Positions 41,856-50,403 of a stretch of DNA of 64,000 nucleotides are shown one piece after another. Each line of letters starts with the position of its first letter. Position 1 is the first letter of the stretch. The DNA comes from Streptomyces sp. Tu 3180 (GTDB taxonomy: Bacteria; Actinomycetota; Actinomycetes; Streptomycetales; Streptomycetaceae). A program made the position numbers and the translations under genes. The notes under the pieces are model-generated. The model was not told the DNA's origin. It saw only the letters and a list, made by a program, of their open reading frames with translations, and did no database searches. The stretch is taken from the NCBI RefSeq assembly GCF_009852415.1, contig NZ_WOXS01000002.1, positions 1,882,501-1,946,500 on the forward strand. The letters run 5' to 3'.

Positions 41856-42497
41856 ATGGCCCGACCGCGCAAGCCCCTGCTCAGCACCGACCGGATCGTC
41901 GAGACGGCCCGTGCGCTCGTGGACGCGGAGGGCCTGGCCGCCGTCTCCACGCGCCGGCTCGCCGCGGAGCTGGGGGTGAGCGGGCCCTCGCTCTACAACC
42001 ACTTCCGCACCAAGGACGAGATCCTGGAGGCGGTGGCCGACTCGGTGAGCGCGCTGGTCGACCTGTCGATGTTCGAGGACGGCCGGGACTGGCGGACCGC
42101 GCTGCACGACTGGGCGGTCTCCTACCGGGCGGCGCTGCGCGACCACCCCAACATCGTCCCGGTCCTCGCCCGCGGCCCCGGCCGGCGGCCGGCGGCGCTG
42201 CGGCTCGCCGACGCGGTCTACGGCGCGATGGTCGAGGCGGGCTGGCCGCCCGCGCAGGCCACCTCCATCGGCGCGCTGATGCGGTACTTCATCATGGGCT
42301 CCGCGCTCGGCTCCTTCGCGGGCGGTTTCGTGGACGACGCGAGCGCCTACGATCCCGCCGACTACCCCCACCTCGGCCAGGCCCACCTGCTCGCCGAGCA
42401 GCAGGAGAAGATCGACGAACGGGCCTTCGAGACGGGGCTGACGGCGCTGCTGGACGGGCTGGCGCTCCAGTACGAGCAGGTGCGGGGCGGCGCGTAG
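41856..42497 (+). CDS. TetR family regulator (AAACTAGC regulon)
   Basis: The 213-aa regulator has a TetR DNA-binding domain (VSTRRLAAELGVSGPSLYNH at about 32-51) and a TetR_C-type ligand domain with aromatic residues lining it (MRYFIMGSALGSFAGGF). It faces an acyl-CoA dehydrogenase. No Shine-Dalgarno precedes either ATG (41847 or 41856); TACTAT ends 7 nt before 41856, so a leaderless transcript starting at or next to this ATG is likely and 41856 is chosen. Confidence 0.88.
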   Translation: MARPRKPLLSTDRIVETARALVDAEGLAAVSTRRLAAELGVSGPSLYNHFRTKDEILEAVADSVSALVDLSMFEDGRDWRTALHDWAVSYRAALRDHPNIVPVLARGPGRRPAALRLADAVYGAMVEAGWPPAQATSIGALMRYFIMGSALGSFAGGFVDDASAYDPADYPHLGQAHLLAEQQEKIDERAFETGLTALLDGLALQYEQVRGGA

Positions 42498-42563
42498 GGC
42501 CTCGCGGGCGGGGCCGCGGACGGTTCGGCGGGGGCCGAAGCGTCCGTGCCGCATGCTGGGGGC

Positions 42564-43274
42564 ATGACCACCAAGGACCCCCGGACACCGGGCCTCGCGC
42601 GGCTCGCCGCGCTGGTCGCCGACGAGACCCGGGCCGCGTGTCTGCTGGCGCTGCTGGACGGGCGGGCGTGGACGGCGGGCGAGCTGGCCCGGCACGCCGG
42701 TGTCGCCGCGTCCACGTTGAGCGAGCACCTGGGCAAGCTCGTCGCGGGCGGGCTGCTGACCGAGGAACGGCAGGGACGGCACCGGTACGTGCGGCTGGCC
42801 GGCGTGCAGGTCGCCCAGCTGGTGGAGGACCTGGCCGCACGGGTCGCCCCGGATGCCGCCGAACGCCCGCGCACCCTGCGCCAGTCGAGCGCCGGGTCGG
42901 CCATGGCCCGCGGCCGCACCTGCTACGACCATCTCGCCGGGCGGCTCGGCATCGCCGTCACGGACGCCTTCGCCTCGCGGGGACTGCTGGTCCAGGACAC
43001 CGGGTTCGCGCTCACCGAGGCCGGTCTGCGGTGGTTCGACACGGCCGGCATCGCCCTCGACCGCCGCGGCCGGCGCCCGCTGGCCCGCGCCTGCCTGGAC
43101 TGGACGGAGCGCCGGCCCCACCTCGCCGGGGCCGCGGGCGCGGCCCTGTGCCGGCACGCCCTCGGGGCCGGGTGGTGCGTGCGCATCGGCTCCGGGCGGG
43201 CGGTGAAGGTGACGGGGGCGGGCGCACGCGCGCTGTCCGAACTCCTCGGGATCGGGGCGGAGGCCCTGCGGTGA
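42564..43274 (+). CDS. ArsR-type winged-helix regulator
   Basis: The 236-aa protein begins with an ArsR-like helix-turn-helix (WTAGELARHAGVAASTLSEH at about 31-50, then LGKLVAGGLL and wing RQGRHRYVRLAG). A second domain (GRTCYDHLAGRLGIAVTDAF, about 120-139) is found in a common Streptomyces ArsR subgroup and contains scattered cysteines. Target and ligand are unknown. The ATG at 42564 follows GGGGGC. It is 66 nt after the TetR gene on the same strand. Confidence 0.85.
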   Translation: MTTKDPRTPGLARLAALVADETRAACLLALLDGRAWTAGELARHAGVAASTLSEHLGKLVAGGLLTEERQGRHRYVRLAGVQVAQLVEDLAARVAPDAAERPRTLRQSSAGSAMARGRTCYDHLAGRLGIAVTDAFASRGLLVQDTGFALTEAGLRWFDTAGIALDRRGRRPLARACLDWTERRPHLAGAAGAALCRHALGAGWCVRIGSGRAVKVTGAGARALSELLGIGAEALR

Positions 43275-43313
43275 CCGCCGGGCGCCCGTCCGGAACCCGC
43301 GGGCGTCCCGGGC

Positions 43314-43365
43314 GGCCGCGGCCCCCGGGCCTCCGGCAGGAGACCGGGGGCCGGGGGCCGCGGCC
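43314..43365. terminator. Bidirectional terminator between ArsR and MHS transporter genes
   Basis: GGCCGCGGCCCCCGG (43314-43328) pairs perfectly with 43351-43365 (15 bp, 22-nt loop) between convergent stops at 43274 and 43382. Confidence 0.7.
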
Positions 43366-43381
43366 CGGCCGGGCGCGGGAG

Positions 43382-44704
43382 TCAGCGTGAACGGGCCCGG
43401 TCCGCCAGGACCTTGATGGACCCCAGGGCGATCAGCGCCAGCACGACGATGTAGCCGGACACGGCCATCGAGGTGTCCGCGGCCTCCAGCAGCAGCACCA
43501 TCACGAAGGGCGCGAGCCCGCCCCCGCCCACGGCGGCGATCTGGTAGCCGAGGGAGGCGCCGGTGTAGCGCATCTCCGGCGTGAACAGCTCGGCGAACAG
43601 GGCCGCCTGGGGGCCGTACATGATGCTGAGGAAGCAGCTGGCGACGAAGGTGCCGACCGCCAGCCACAGCAGCGAACCGGTGTCGATCAGCAGGAACAGC
43701 GGTACGGCCCACAGTGCGATGCCCGCCGCGCCGAGCGCGTAGATCCTGATCCGTCCGACGCGGTCGGAGAGCGCGGCGGAGGCGGGGATCAGGACGAGCT
43801 GGGTGAGGCTCACGCAGAGGGAGACGGTGAGCACCGCGCCGCGGCTCATGCCGAGTTCGCGGGTGGTGTAGTCGAGGACGCCGGTGATCAGGATGTAGAA
43901 CGTCGCGGTGTTCACGGCGAAGGAACCGCCGGCCAGCAGGACCGTGCCGAGGTGGTCGCGCAGGATCGTGCGCAGCGGGCTGCCCTGCTCCGACTTCTCC
44001 CGCTCGGCCAGCGCCTTCTCCGCCTCGCGGAACTCGGGGGTCTCCTCGACGCGGGTGTGGATGTACCAGGCGAGCCCGAGCACGAGGACGCCGACCAGGA
44101 AGGGCAGGCGCCAGCCCCACGCCTTGAACGCCGGCTCCGAGGTGAGGGCGCCGGCCAGCAGGAAGACCGTGTTGGCGGTCACCACGCCGATGGGGACGCC
44201 GAGTTGGACGACGCTGCCGTAGACGCCGCGCTTGCCCTCGGGGGCGTACTCGGTGGCCAGCAGCATCGCCCCGCCCCACTGGGCGCCGACGGCGACGCCC
44301 TGCGCGACGCGGAGGGCGACGAGCAGGACCGGTGCGGCGACGCCGATCGTCTCGTACGTCGGCAGCAGGCCGATGCCGGTGGTGGCGACGCCCATCAGCG
44401 TGAGCGCGAGGACCAGCATCGGCTTGCGGCCGCGCCTGTCGCCGAGGTGACCGGCGACGATGCCGCCGAGGGGGCGGGCGAGGAAGCCGACGGCGAAGGT
44501 GGCGAAGGCGGCGAGGACGCCGGCGGTGGGGCTGCCGGCGGGGAAGTACAGGTCACCGAGGATCAGTGCGGCGGCGATGCCGAAGACGAAGTAGTCGTAC
44601 CACTCGACGGCCGAGGCGAGGGCCGCCGCCGTGGCGACCCTGCGGCGGTTGGGAGCGGCCGGGGTGGCGGCCGTGAGCGGCTGGGCGGAAGGTGCGGTGT
44701 CCAT
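43382..44704 (-). CDS. MFS transporter, metabolite:H+ symporter (MHS) type
   Basis: The 440-aa, 12-helix permease belongs to the MHS group (ShiA/ProP-like): SAVEWYDYFVFGIAAALI in helix 1, the loop motif GHLGDRRGRKPMLV (about 84-97) and RVAQGVAVGAQWGGAMLLAT (about 131-150). It should import an organic acid or similar metabolite with protons. A variant CATACCG dyad lies 65 nt upstream, tying it loosely to the acyl-CoA TetR motif. Confidence 0.9.
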   Translation of the reverse strand: MDTAPSAQPLTAATPAAPNRRRVATAAALASAVEWYDYFVFGIAAALILGDLYFPAGSPTAGVLAAFATFAVGFLARPLGGIVAGHLGDRRGRKPMLVLALTLMGVATTGIGLLPTYETIGVAAPVLLVALRVAQGVAVGAQWGGAMLLATEYAPEGKRGVYGSVVQLGVPIGVVTANTVFLLAGALTSEPAFKAWGWRLPFLVGVLVLGLAWYIHTRVEETPEFREAEKALAEREKSEQGSPLRTILRDHLGTVLLAGGSFAVNTATFYILITGVLDYTTRELGMSRGAVLTVSLCVSLTQLVLIPASAALSDRVGRIRIYALGAAGIALWAVPLFLLIDTGSLLWLAVGTFVASCFLSIMYGPQAALFAELFTPEMRYTGASLGYQIAAVGGGGLAPFVMVLLLEAADTSMAVSGYIVVLALIALGSIKVLADRARSR

Positions 44705-44769
44705 GCGTGCACGCTCCGATGGGTGCGGGGACGGAACAGCGGAACAGGAGGCCCGGGTTCCGGGGAACG

Positions 44770-44787
44770 TACTGACCGGACGGTATG
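44770..44787 (-). promoter_or_regulatory. CATACCG-type dyad upstream of the MHS transporter
   Basis: TACTGACCGGACGGTATG on the plus strand reads CATACCGTCCGGTCAGTA on the minus strand. It keeps CATACCG and CCGGT of the sites at 26225 and 31925 with better overall symmetry (TACYGNCCGGNCRGTA). It is 65 nt before the transporter ATG. Confidence 0.45.
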
Positions 44788-44869
44788 GACGTCAACGGGT
44801 CGTGCGGGAGCAGTTTTCGTCCGCGGGGCACGGAGCGGGACGGGCGGGCGGAACGCGGGCACGGCGAGG

Positions 44870-44896
44870 GCCCCGGCCTCTCGGGGAGGCCGGGGC
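44870..44896 (-). terminator. Terminator after the alcohol dehydrogenase
   Basis: GCCCCGGCCTC (44870-44880) pairs perfectly with 44886-44896 over a 5-nt loop, 17 nt past the minus-strand stop. Confidence 0.75.
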
Positions 44897-44913
44897 GGTG
44901 TGCGGTGACCGGG

Positions 44914-45999
44914 CTAGAAGACCACCAGGGCTCGTCCGCCCTTGCCCGCCAGCATGTTCTCGAAGGCGTCCGGGATGCCCTCCAGGGCGATCCGCTCGGT
45001 CACCAGGGCGCCCGGGTCGAGGCGGCCCGCCCTGATGTGCCCGGCGAGGACCGGGAGGTCCCGGGCGGGGTCGGAGTTGCCGTAGACGCAGCCGGACAGG
45101 GTCCTGCCCCAGTGGAAGATCTCCAGGGCGTTGAAGGTGACCTGCTGGTCCTTGCCGCCGATGCCGACGACCGTGGTGCGCCCGCCGCGGCGCGTCGACT
45201 CCCAGGCCGTGCGGATGGTGACCGCCCGCCCGACGCACTCCACCGCCACGTCGACGCCCTGCTTTGCGGTCAGGGCGCGGATCTCGCGGGCGGTGGTGTC
45301 GGAGGCGACGACGTAGTCGGTGGCGCCGGCCCCACGGGCCAGCTCCTCCTTCTCCGCGGAGACGTCCACCGCGACGATCCGCGACGCGCCCGCGATCCGC
45401 GCCGACTGCAGCGCCGCCAGGCCCACCCCGCCGACGCCGAACACCGCGACCGTCTCGCCGGGCCGGACCTGCGCGGAGTGGTGCACCGCGCCGTAGCCCG
45501 TGAGGACCGCGCAGCCCAGGAGCGCCGCGTCGGTCAGGGGCACGCCCGGCGGCGCCGGCAGCGCGCAGGAGGCCGGCACCACCGTCTCCTCGGCGAACGC
45601 GGCCACGTTCAGGCCGGGGTACAGCTCGGCGCCGTCGGACGTGCGGTGGGCGTGGACGACGGCGGAGCCGTTCAGGGCGTTGGCGCACAGCCACACCTCG
45701 CCGCGCGCGCAGGCGGGGCAGCCGCCGCAGGACGGGGCCCAGTTGAGGACGACGCCGTCGCCCGGCGCGAGGTGCGTGACCCCTTCGCCGACGGTGACCA
45801 CGGTGCCCGCGCCCTCGTGGCCGAGCACGGCCGGGACCGGCAGGCGCATGGTGCCGTTGGACAGGGAGAGGTCGGAGTGGCACACCCCGGCCGCGGCGAG
45901 ACGGACCCGGATCCGGCCGGGGCCGGGCTCGGGAAGGTCGATCTCCGTGACCTCCAGCGGGGCACCGACAGCCGGAAGGACGGCGGCACGCACAGCCAT
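44914..45999 (-). CDS. Zinc-dependent alcohol dehydrogenase (class III-like)
   Basis: The 361-aa medium-chain dehydrogenase has catalytic zinc ligands in AGVCHSDLS (about 38) and LGHEGAGTV (about 61), the structural zinc lobe CGGCPACARGEVWLC (about 92-106), and the Rossmann loop FGVGGVGLAALQSA (about 190). It likely oxidises an alcohol to the aldehyde that the neighbouring aldehyde dehydrogenase uses. GAGGAG about 9 nt upstream supports the ATG at 45999. The frame happens to stay open to 47442 through the upstream gene, which is a shadow. Confidence 0.93.
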   Translation of the reverse strand: MAVRAAVLPAVGAPLEVTEIDLPEPGPGRIRVRLAAAGVCHSDLSLSNGTMRLPVPAVLGHEGAGTVVTVGEGVTHLAPGDGVVLNWAPSCGGCPACARGEVWLCANALNGSAVVHAHRTSDGAELYPGLNVAAFAEETVVPASCALPAPPGVPLTDAALLGCAVLTGYGAVHHSAQVRPGETVAVFGVGGVGLAALQSARIAGASRIVAVDVSAEKEELARGAGATDYVVASDTTAREIRALTAKQGVDVAVECVGRAVTIRTAWESTRRGGRTTVVGIGGKDQQVTFNALEIFHWGRTLSGCVYGNSDPARDLPVLAGHIRAGRLDPGALVTERIALEGIPDAFENMLAGKGGRALVVF

Positions 46000-46013
46000 G
46001 ACAGTGAACTCCT

Positions 46014-47402
46014 CTAGAACTGGAGGGACTTGGTCTGGAGGTACTCGGTCAGGCCGTGCACGCCGAGTTCGCGGCCCACGCCCGACTGCTTGTACCCGCC
46101 GAAGGGCGCGAGCGGGTTGAAGCCGCCGCCGTTGATGTCGACCTGCCCGGTGTCCATCCGGCGGGCGAAGGCCACCGCCTCCGCCTCGTCGCCGGCCCAG
46201 ACGGCGCCGGCGAGGCCGTAGACGGTGCCGTTGGCGATGCGCAGGGCGTCCTCCTCGTCGTCGTAGCGCAGGACGGACAGGACCGGGCCGAAGATCTCCT
46301 CCTGGGCGACGGTCATCTCCGGGGTGACGTCGGCGAGGACGGTCAGGCTGACGAAGTAGCCCTTCTCCCGCGGGGCTTCGGAGCCGCCGACGACCAGGCG
46401 GGCACCCTCGGCCACGCCCTTCTCGATGTAACCGCGCACGCGCTCCCGCTGCCCCGCGTTGACGAGCGGGCCGATGCGCTCGCCGTACTTCGCGGCGGCG
46501 GCCGCGGCGAGCTCCACGGCCTCGTCGTAGCGGTTCCGGTGGACCAGCATGCGGGTCCAGGCACTGCACGTCTGGCCGGAGTTGGACATGACATTGGCGA
46601 CGCCGACGTTGACCGCGCGGGCCAGGTCGGCGCTCGGCAGGATGACGTTGGCGGACTTGCCGCCGAGTTCGAGGGCGACCCGCTTGACCATGCCCGAGGC
46701 GGTCGCGCCGATGCGGCGGCCGACGGCGGTGGAACCGGTGAAGGAGACCAGGTCGACGTCCGGGTGCTCGGCGAGGGCCTGGCCGGCCACCGGGCCGAGG
46801 CCGGTGACCAGGTTGAACACGCCCGCCGGGATCCCGGCCTCGTGCACCGCCTCGGCGAAGAGCCGGGCGGTCAGCGGGGTGTCCTCGGCGGGCTTGAGGA
46901 CGACGGTGCAGCCGGCGGCGAGGGCCGGGGCGACCTTGGCGACGACCTGGTGGAGCGGGTAGTTCCAGGGGGTGATCGCGCCGACCACGCCGACCGGCTC
47001 GTGCAGGACCGTGGAGTTGCCCGTCCTCTCCTCGAAGGCGTACGTGGCCGCCAGCTCGGCGTACGAACCCGCCACCACGACCGGCATGCCGACGTGGACG
47101 GTCTGCGCGAGTTTGGGGGGCGCGCCGAGTTCGGCGGTCACCGTCCGGGCGATCTCGTCCTGGCGGGCCACGAGCGCGTCCCGGAGGGCGGTCAGACGGG
47201 CGGCGCGCCCGGCGGGCGGGGTGGCGGCCCAGGCCGGGAGGGCGGCGCGGGCGGCGCGCACGGCGGCGTCGACGTCCTCCACGGTGCCCGCGGGGACGGT
47301 GGCGATCACCTGCTCGTCGGCCGGGTTCACGACCTCGATCACGTCCGGGCCGGCGGCGGGGCGCCAGGCGCCGTCGATGTACATGCCGTCGTGTGCCTTC
47401 AT
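46014..47402 (-). CDS. NAD(P)-dependent aldehyde dehydrogenase
   Basis: The 462-aa enzyme oxidises an aldehyde to the acid. Catalytic residues are visible: [11 protein letters not shown] (glutamate, about 235) and [13 protein letters not shown] (nucleophile cysteine, about 275), with [12 protein letters not shown] for cofactor binding and [15 protein letters not shown] at the end. It precedes the alcohol dehydrogenase by 14 nt, making an alcohol-to-acid oxidation operon. The AAACTAGC dyad 41 nt before its ATG matches that of the TetR/acyl-CoA dehydrogenase divergon 5.6 kb away. Confidence 0.93.
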   Translation of the reverse strand: MKAHDGMYIDGAWRPAAGPDVIEVVNPADEQVIATVPAGTVEDVDAAVRAARAALPAWAATPPAGRAARLTALRDALVARQDEIARTVTAELGAPPKLAQTVHVGMPVVVAGSYAELAATYAFEERTGNSTVLHEPVGVVGAITPWNYPLHQVVAKVAPALAAGCTVVLKPAEDTPLTARLFAEAVHEAGIPAGVFNLVTGLGPVAGQALAEHPDVDLVSFTGSTAVGRRIGATASGMVKRVALELGGKSANVILPSADLARAVNVGVANVMSNSGQTCSAWTRMLVHRNRYDEAVELAAAAAAKYGERIGPLVNAGQRERVRGYIEKGVAEGARLVVGGSEAPREKGYFVSLTVLADVTPEMTVAQEEIFGPVLSVLRYDDEEDALRIANGTVYGLAGAVWAGDEAEAVAFARRMDTGQVDINGGGFNPLAPFGGYKQSGVGRELGVHGLTEYLQTKSLQF

Positions 47403-47442
47403 CGCGCTTCCTCCGGTGGCGGGGCGTCGTCGTCCGGCACAT

Positions 47443-47461
47443 AAACTAGCGCCGTTAGTTT
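47443..47461 (-). promoter_or_regulatory. AAACTAGC dyad upstream of the aldehyde dehydrogenase
   Basis: AAACTAGCGCCGTTAGTTT has 9-bp arms with 8 of 9 matching pairs around a central C. It differs from the site at 41811-41829 at only four of 19 positions, all transitions, so both should be bound by the TetR at 41856-42497. Confidence 0.7.
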
Positions 47462-47525
47462 TCCGGCGCCAGAGGAGCCCGCGGAAGCGGACGGCCCCGC
47501 CCCGTGACCGGACCGCGCGCCGGTG

Positions 47526-48905
47526 TCACTCCTCCAGATCGGGCAGGCGCTCCGGGCTCGGGCAGATGCGCTCGCCGTGCCGGTCGAAGACGAGCAGGTG
47601 GGCGAGGTCGACCAGGAGCGGCACCTGCATGCCGTGCCGCAGCCGGACGTCGGGGGTGGTGCGGACGATCAGGTCGCCCGGCACGCGCGGCTCGGCGGAG
47701 GCGGGTGCCGGCTCCGCCCGCCCGGGCCGGACCGGCGTCGCCACGGGCCCCGCGCGCAGCGCGCCGGTCCGCTCCCGCAGGCGCCCCAGGACCGTGCCCT
47801 CGCGGCGGCGGCGCCGGGGCGTGCGGCCGGGGCGGGGGCGCGGCGCCTCCAGTTCGGGGACGACGGCGGGACGGGAGCCGGTGTTGAAGTGGACGAGGAC
47901 CTCGTGGCCCTGGAACTCCACGTGTTCCACCAGGCCGGTGAGCAGCGCCTCGCGGGGGCGGGCGGTGGTGGGCGACGGGCGTCCTCCCCGTTCGAGCGAG
48001 GCCGAGAACTCGGGGGAGATCCGGACGGCCTCGGAGCGCAGGCCCACGATGACCTCGCGCCCCTGCTGCACGCGCAGCAACTGGTGGTCCGGGGAAAGGG
48101 GTTCGGGCAGCCGCAGGAACTGCTTGCCCAGGCTGACGGTCATCGCCCCGTCGAGCGGGGCACGGACCAGACCGCGCAGCAGATTGATGCGCGGGGTGCC
48201 GATGAACGCGGCGACGAAGACGTTGTCCGGCAGCGAGTACACCGTGCGCGGGGTGCCGACCTGCTGGAGGACGCCGCCGCGCAGCACGGCGACGCGGTCC
48301 CCGAGCGACATCGCCTCGGACTGGTCGTGGGTGACGTAGACGGTGGTGGCCCCCAGCTCGCGGGTGAGCCGGGAGATCTCGGCGCGCAGGTGGTTGCGGA
48401 GCTTGGCGTCCAGGTTGGACAGCGGCTCGTCCATCAGGAAGGCGGAGGGGTGGCGGGCGATGGCCCGGCCCATGGCGACACGCTGGCGTTCGCCGCCGGA
48501 GAGCTGGGCGGGGAAGCGGTCGAGCAGGTCCTCGATGCCCAGCATGCGGGCGGTGGCGTCCACGCGGGGGCGCGGGTCGGCGCCGGGCGCCTCGATGCGC
48601 AGCGGGAAACCGATGTTGTCGCGGCTGGTCATGCTCGGGTACAGGGCGAAGTTCTGGAACACCATCGCCATGTCCCGGTCGGACGGGGGCAGGTCGTTGG
48701 CGTACTCCCCGTCGAGGAAGAGCCGTCCCTCGTCGATGCCCTCCAGGCCGGCGATCATCCTGAGCACGGTGGACTTTCCGCAGCCGGACGGGCCGAGCAG
48801 GACGAGGAACTCGCCGGGCGCGATGTCCAGCGACAGCCGGTCCACCACGCGGGCGCCTCGCGCGTAGGCCTTGCTCACGTCGTGCAGGGAGATGGCGCGT
48901 GTCAT
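47526..48905 (-). CDS. Sugar-type ABC transporter ATP-binding protein (MsiK/UgpC-like), orphan
   Basis: The 459-aa ATPase has Walker A GPSGCGKST (38-46), Q-loop FQNFALYPSM, signature LSGGERQRVAMGRA (about 137), Walker B FLMDEPLSNLD (about 160) and the H-loop YVTHDQSEAM. C-terminal MOBE/TOBE-like repeats follow but are interrupted by an arginine/proline-rich insertion (roughly 345-410) that I do not know from MsiK. No permease or binding-protein gene is near, so it may energise several importers encoded elsewhere, as MsiK does. The ATG at 48905 gives the family start. Confidence 0.9.
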   Translation of the reverse strand: MTRAISLHDVSKAYARGARVVDRLSLDIAPGEFLVLLGPSGCGKSTVLRMIAGLEGIDEGRLFLDGEYANDLPPSDRDMAMVFQNFALYPSMTSRDNIGFPLRIEAPGADPRPRVDATARMLGIEDLLDRFPAQLSGGERQRVAMGRAIARHPSAFLMDEPLSNLDAKLRNHLRAEISRLTRELGATTVYVTHDQSEAMSLGDRVAVLRGGVLQQVGTPRTVYSLPDNVFVAAFIGTPRINLLRGLVRAPLDGAMTVSLGKQFLRLPEPLSPDHQLLRVQQGREVIVGLRSEAVRISPEFSASLERGGRPSPTTARPREALLTGLVEHVEFQGHEVLVHFNTGSRPAVVPELEAPRPRPGRTPRRRRREGTVLGRLRERTGALRAGPVATPVRPGRAEPAPASAEPRVPGDLIVRTTPDVRLRHGMQVPLLVDLAHLLVFDRHGERICPSPERLPDLEE

Positions 48906-49132
48906 GAGGGTGCCCCCGGGGCTCGTCAGGGCGCTGGTGCTCCGCGGTCGGACGCCTCGCACGGGCCGTACGGGACGTGTGAGTCACGGAAGTTAACGGA
49001 AAGTAGGCGGCCGGGGGAAGACACGGGTCGGATTTAGGCGCACCGTCCGATCCGTGAGAAAGCGGACGTCCAGATTCAGCGCGCGGGCTGGCGGGCCGCC
49101 CCGCCGGCGCGGACGCGCCCGCCGGGCACCGG

Positions 49133-50365
49133 CTAGCGCGTCGTGCGGCGACGGGGGCGGGCCCCGGTGCGCGGCCGGGCGGCCGGCCGGTCCTCCACCG
49201 GCCCGGACGGGGTGCGCAGGGCGACGCCCGCGGAGAGGAGCAGCAGGGCGCCCAGCATCACGAACGGGGCCGCCACGCCCGCGACTCCGGCGATCAGGCC
49301 CGCCGCCGCGGGCGCGGCGACCTGGCCGAGGCGGTTGCCGGTCAGGCGCAGCGCCAGGGCGGTGGAGCGGGCGCCGGCGGGGGCCGCCTGGACGACCGTC
49401 GTCATCGACAGCGGCTGGCCGACCCCCAGGCAGAAGCCGAGGACGGCTAGGATCAGCGCCAGCGCCCAGACCGGCACCGGCAGCGCGACGCCCGCGCACA
49501 GCAGCGCCGCCAGCAGGCAGGTCACCGTCAGCAGCACCGTGCGGCCGAGCAGCCGCAGCAGCGGGGTGAGCACCAGCCGGCAGGCGATGGTGGCCGCCGC
49601 GCGCAGGCTGAGCAGGAGGCCGACGACGGCCGGGTCGATGCCCCGGTGCTCGCCGACCACGGGCAGGTAGGCGGTGAGGATGTCGGTCGCGGACAGCACC
49701 GCCAGGCTGATGAGGATGCCCGCGGGCACGCCCCGGGCGCGCAGGATGCCGCGCACCGGCACCCGCTCGCCCCGCCCCGCACGGGAGTCGAGGGCACCGG
49801 GCCGCTCTATGCGCCACAGCGAGGTCAGGGCGACCGCGCCGCCCGCCCCCGCGGCCAGCAGGGCGAGCGCGCTGCTGCGGGCCATGTCGGAGCCGCCGAT
49901 CAGCGCGCCCGCCGCGATCGGGCCGATCAGCTGGCCGAGCGAGGCGCCGATGGTGAAGTGGCCGAAGTTGCGGTCCTGTTCGTGCGGCGCCGACTGGCGG
50001 GCGACGAGCGACTGCGCGCCGATGACGAAGCAGAGGTGGCCGAGGCCCATCACCCCGCTCCACAGGGCCATCGTCCACAGCGAGCCGGCGATGCCGCTGA
50101 GCGCGCAGCCGCCGGAGACGAGCACCACGCCGACCGGCAGCAGCGGCGCGCACCGGCCGTGGTCGGTGCGGCGGCCCAGCGGTACGGCGGCGAACAGCGG
50201 CAGCAGCGCGTACACGCCCGCGATCACACCGATCGCCCGCTCGTCCGCCCCCAGCGCGAGCGCCCGGTAGGAGACGGCCGGCCGGGCCATCGACACCGCC
50301 CCCTGCGCGAAGCTGAAGGCGATGACGAGGCGGAGCAGCCAGCCGCGGTTCCCACCGGGCGCCAT
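49133..50365 (-). CDS. MFS transporter
   Basis: The 410-aa protein has about 12 hydrophobic helices, an MFS loop (LGRRTDHGRCAPLLP near 62) and a basic C-terminal tail (RPRTGARPRRRTTR). It resembles drug or metabolite efflux permeases with no clear substrate signature. GGAGGA 8 nt upstream sets the ATG at 50365. It lies 38 nt after the CitMHS stop on the same strand and may be read through from that promoter. Confidence 0.87.
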   Translation of the reverse strand: MAPGGNRGWLLRLVIAFSFAQGAVSMARPAVSYRALALGADERAIGVIAGVYALLPLFAAVPLGRRTDHGRCAPLLPVGVVLVSGGCALSGIAGSLWTMALWSGVMGLGHLCFVIGAQSLVARQSAPHEQDRNFGHFTIGASLGQLIGPIAAGALIGGSDMARSSALALLAAGAGGAVALTSLWRIERPGALDSRAGRGERVPVRGILRARGVPAGILISLAVLSATDILTAYLPVVGEHRGIDPAVVGLLLSLRAAATIACRLVLTPLLRLLGRTVLLTVTCLLAALLCAGVALPVPVWALALILAVLGFCLGVGQPLSMTTVVQAAPAGARSTALALRLTGNRLGQVAAPAAAGLIAGVAGVAAPFVMLGALLLLSAGVALRTPSGPVEDRPAARPRTGARPRRRTTR

Positions 50366-50403
50366 GATCGTGTCCTCCGTGAGGTGAACGGGGTGTCCCG
50401 GGA

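Noticed and set aside
44914..47442. Single 842-codon frame suggesting an aldehyde/alcohol dehydrogenase fusion
   Set aside because: Only the alcohol dehydrogenase is in this frame; the aldehyde dehydrogenase is read in another frame with its own start and stop, and the dehydrogenase start has a good ribosome site.
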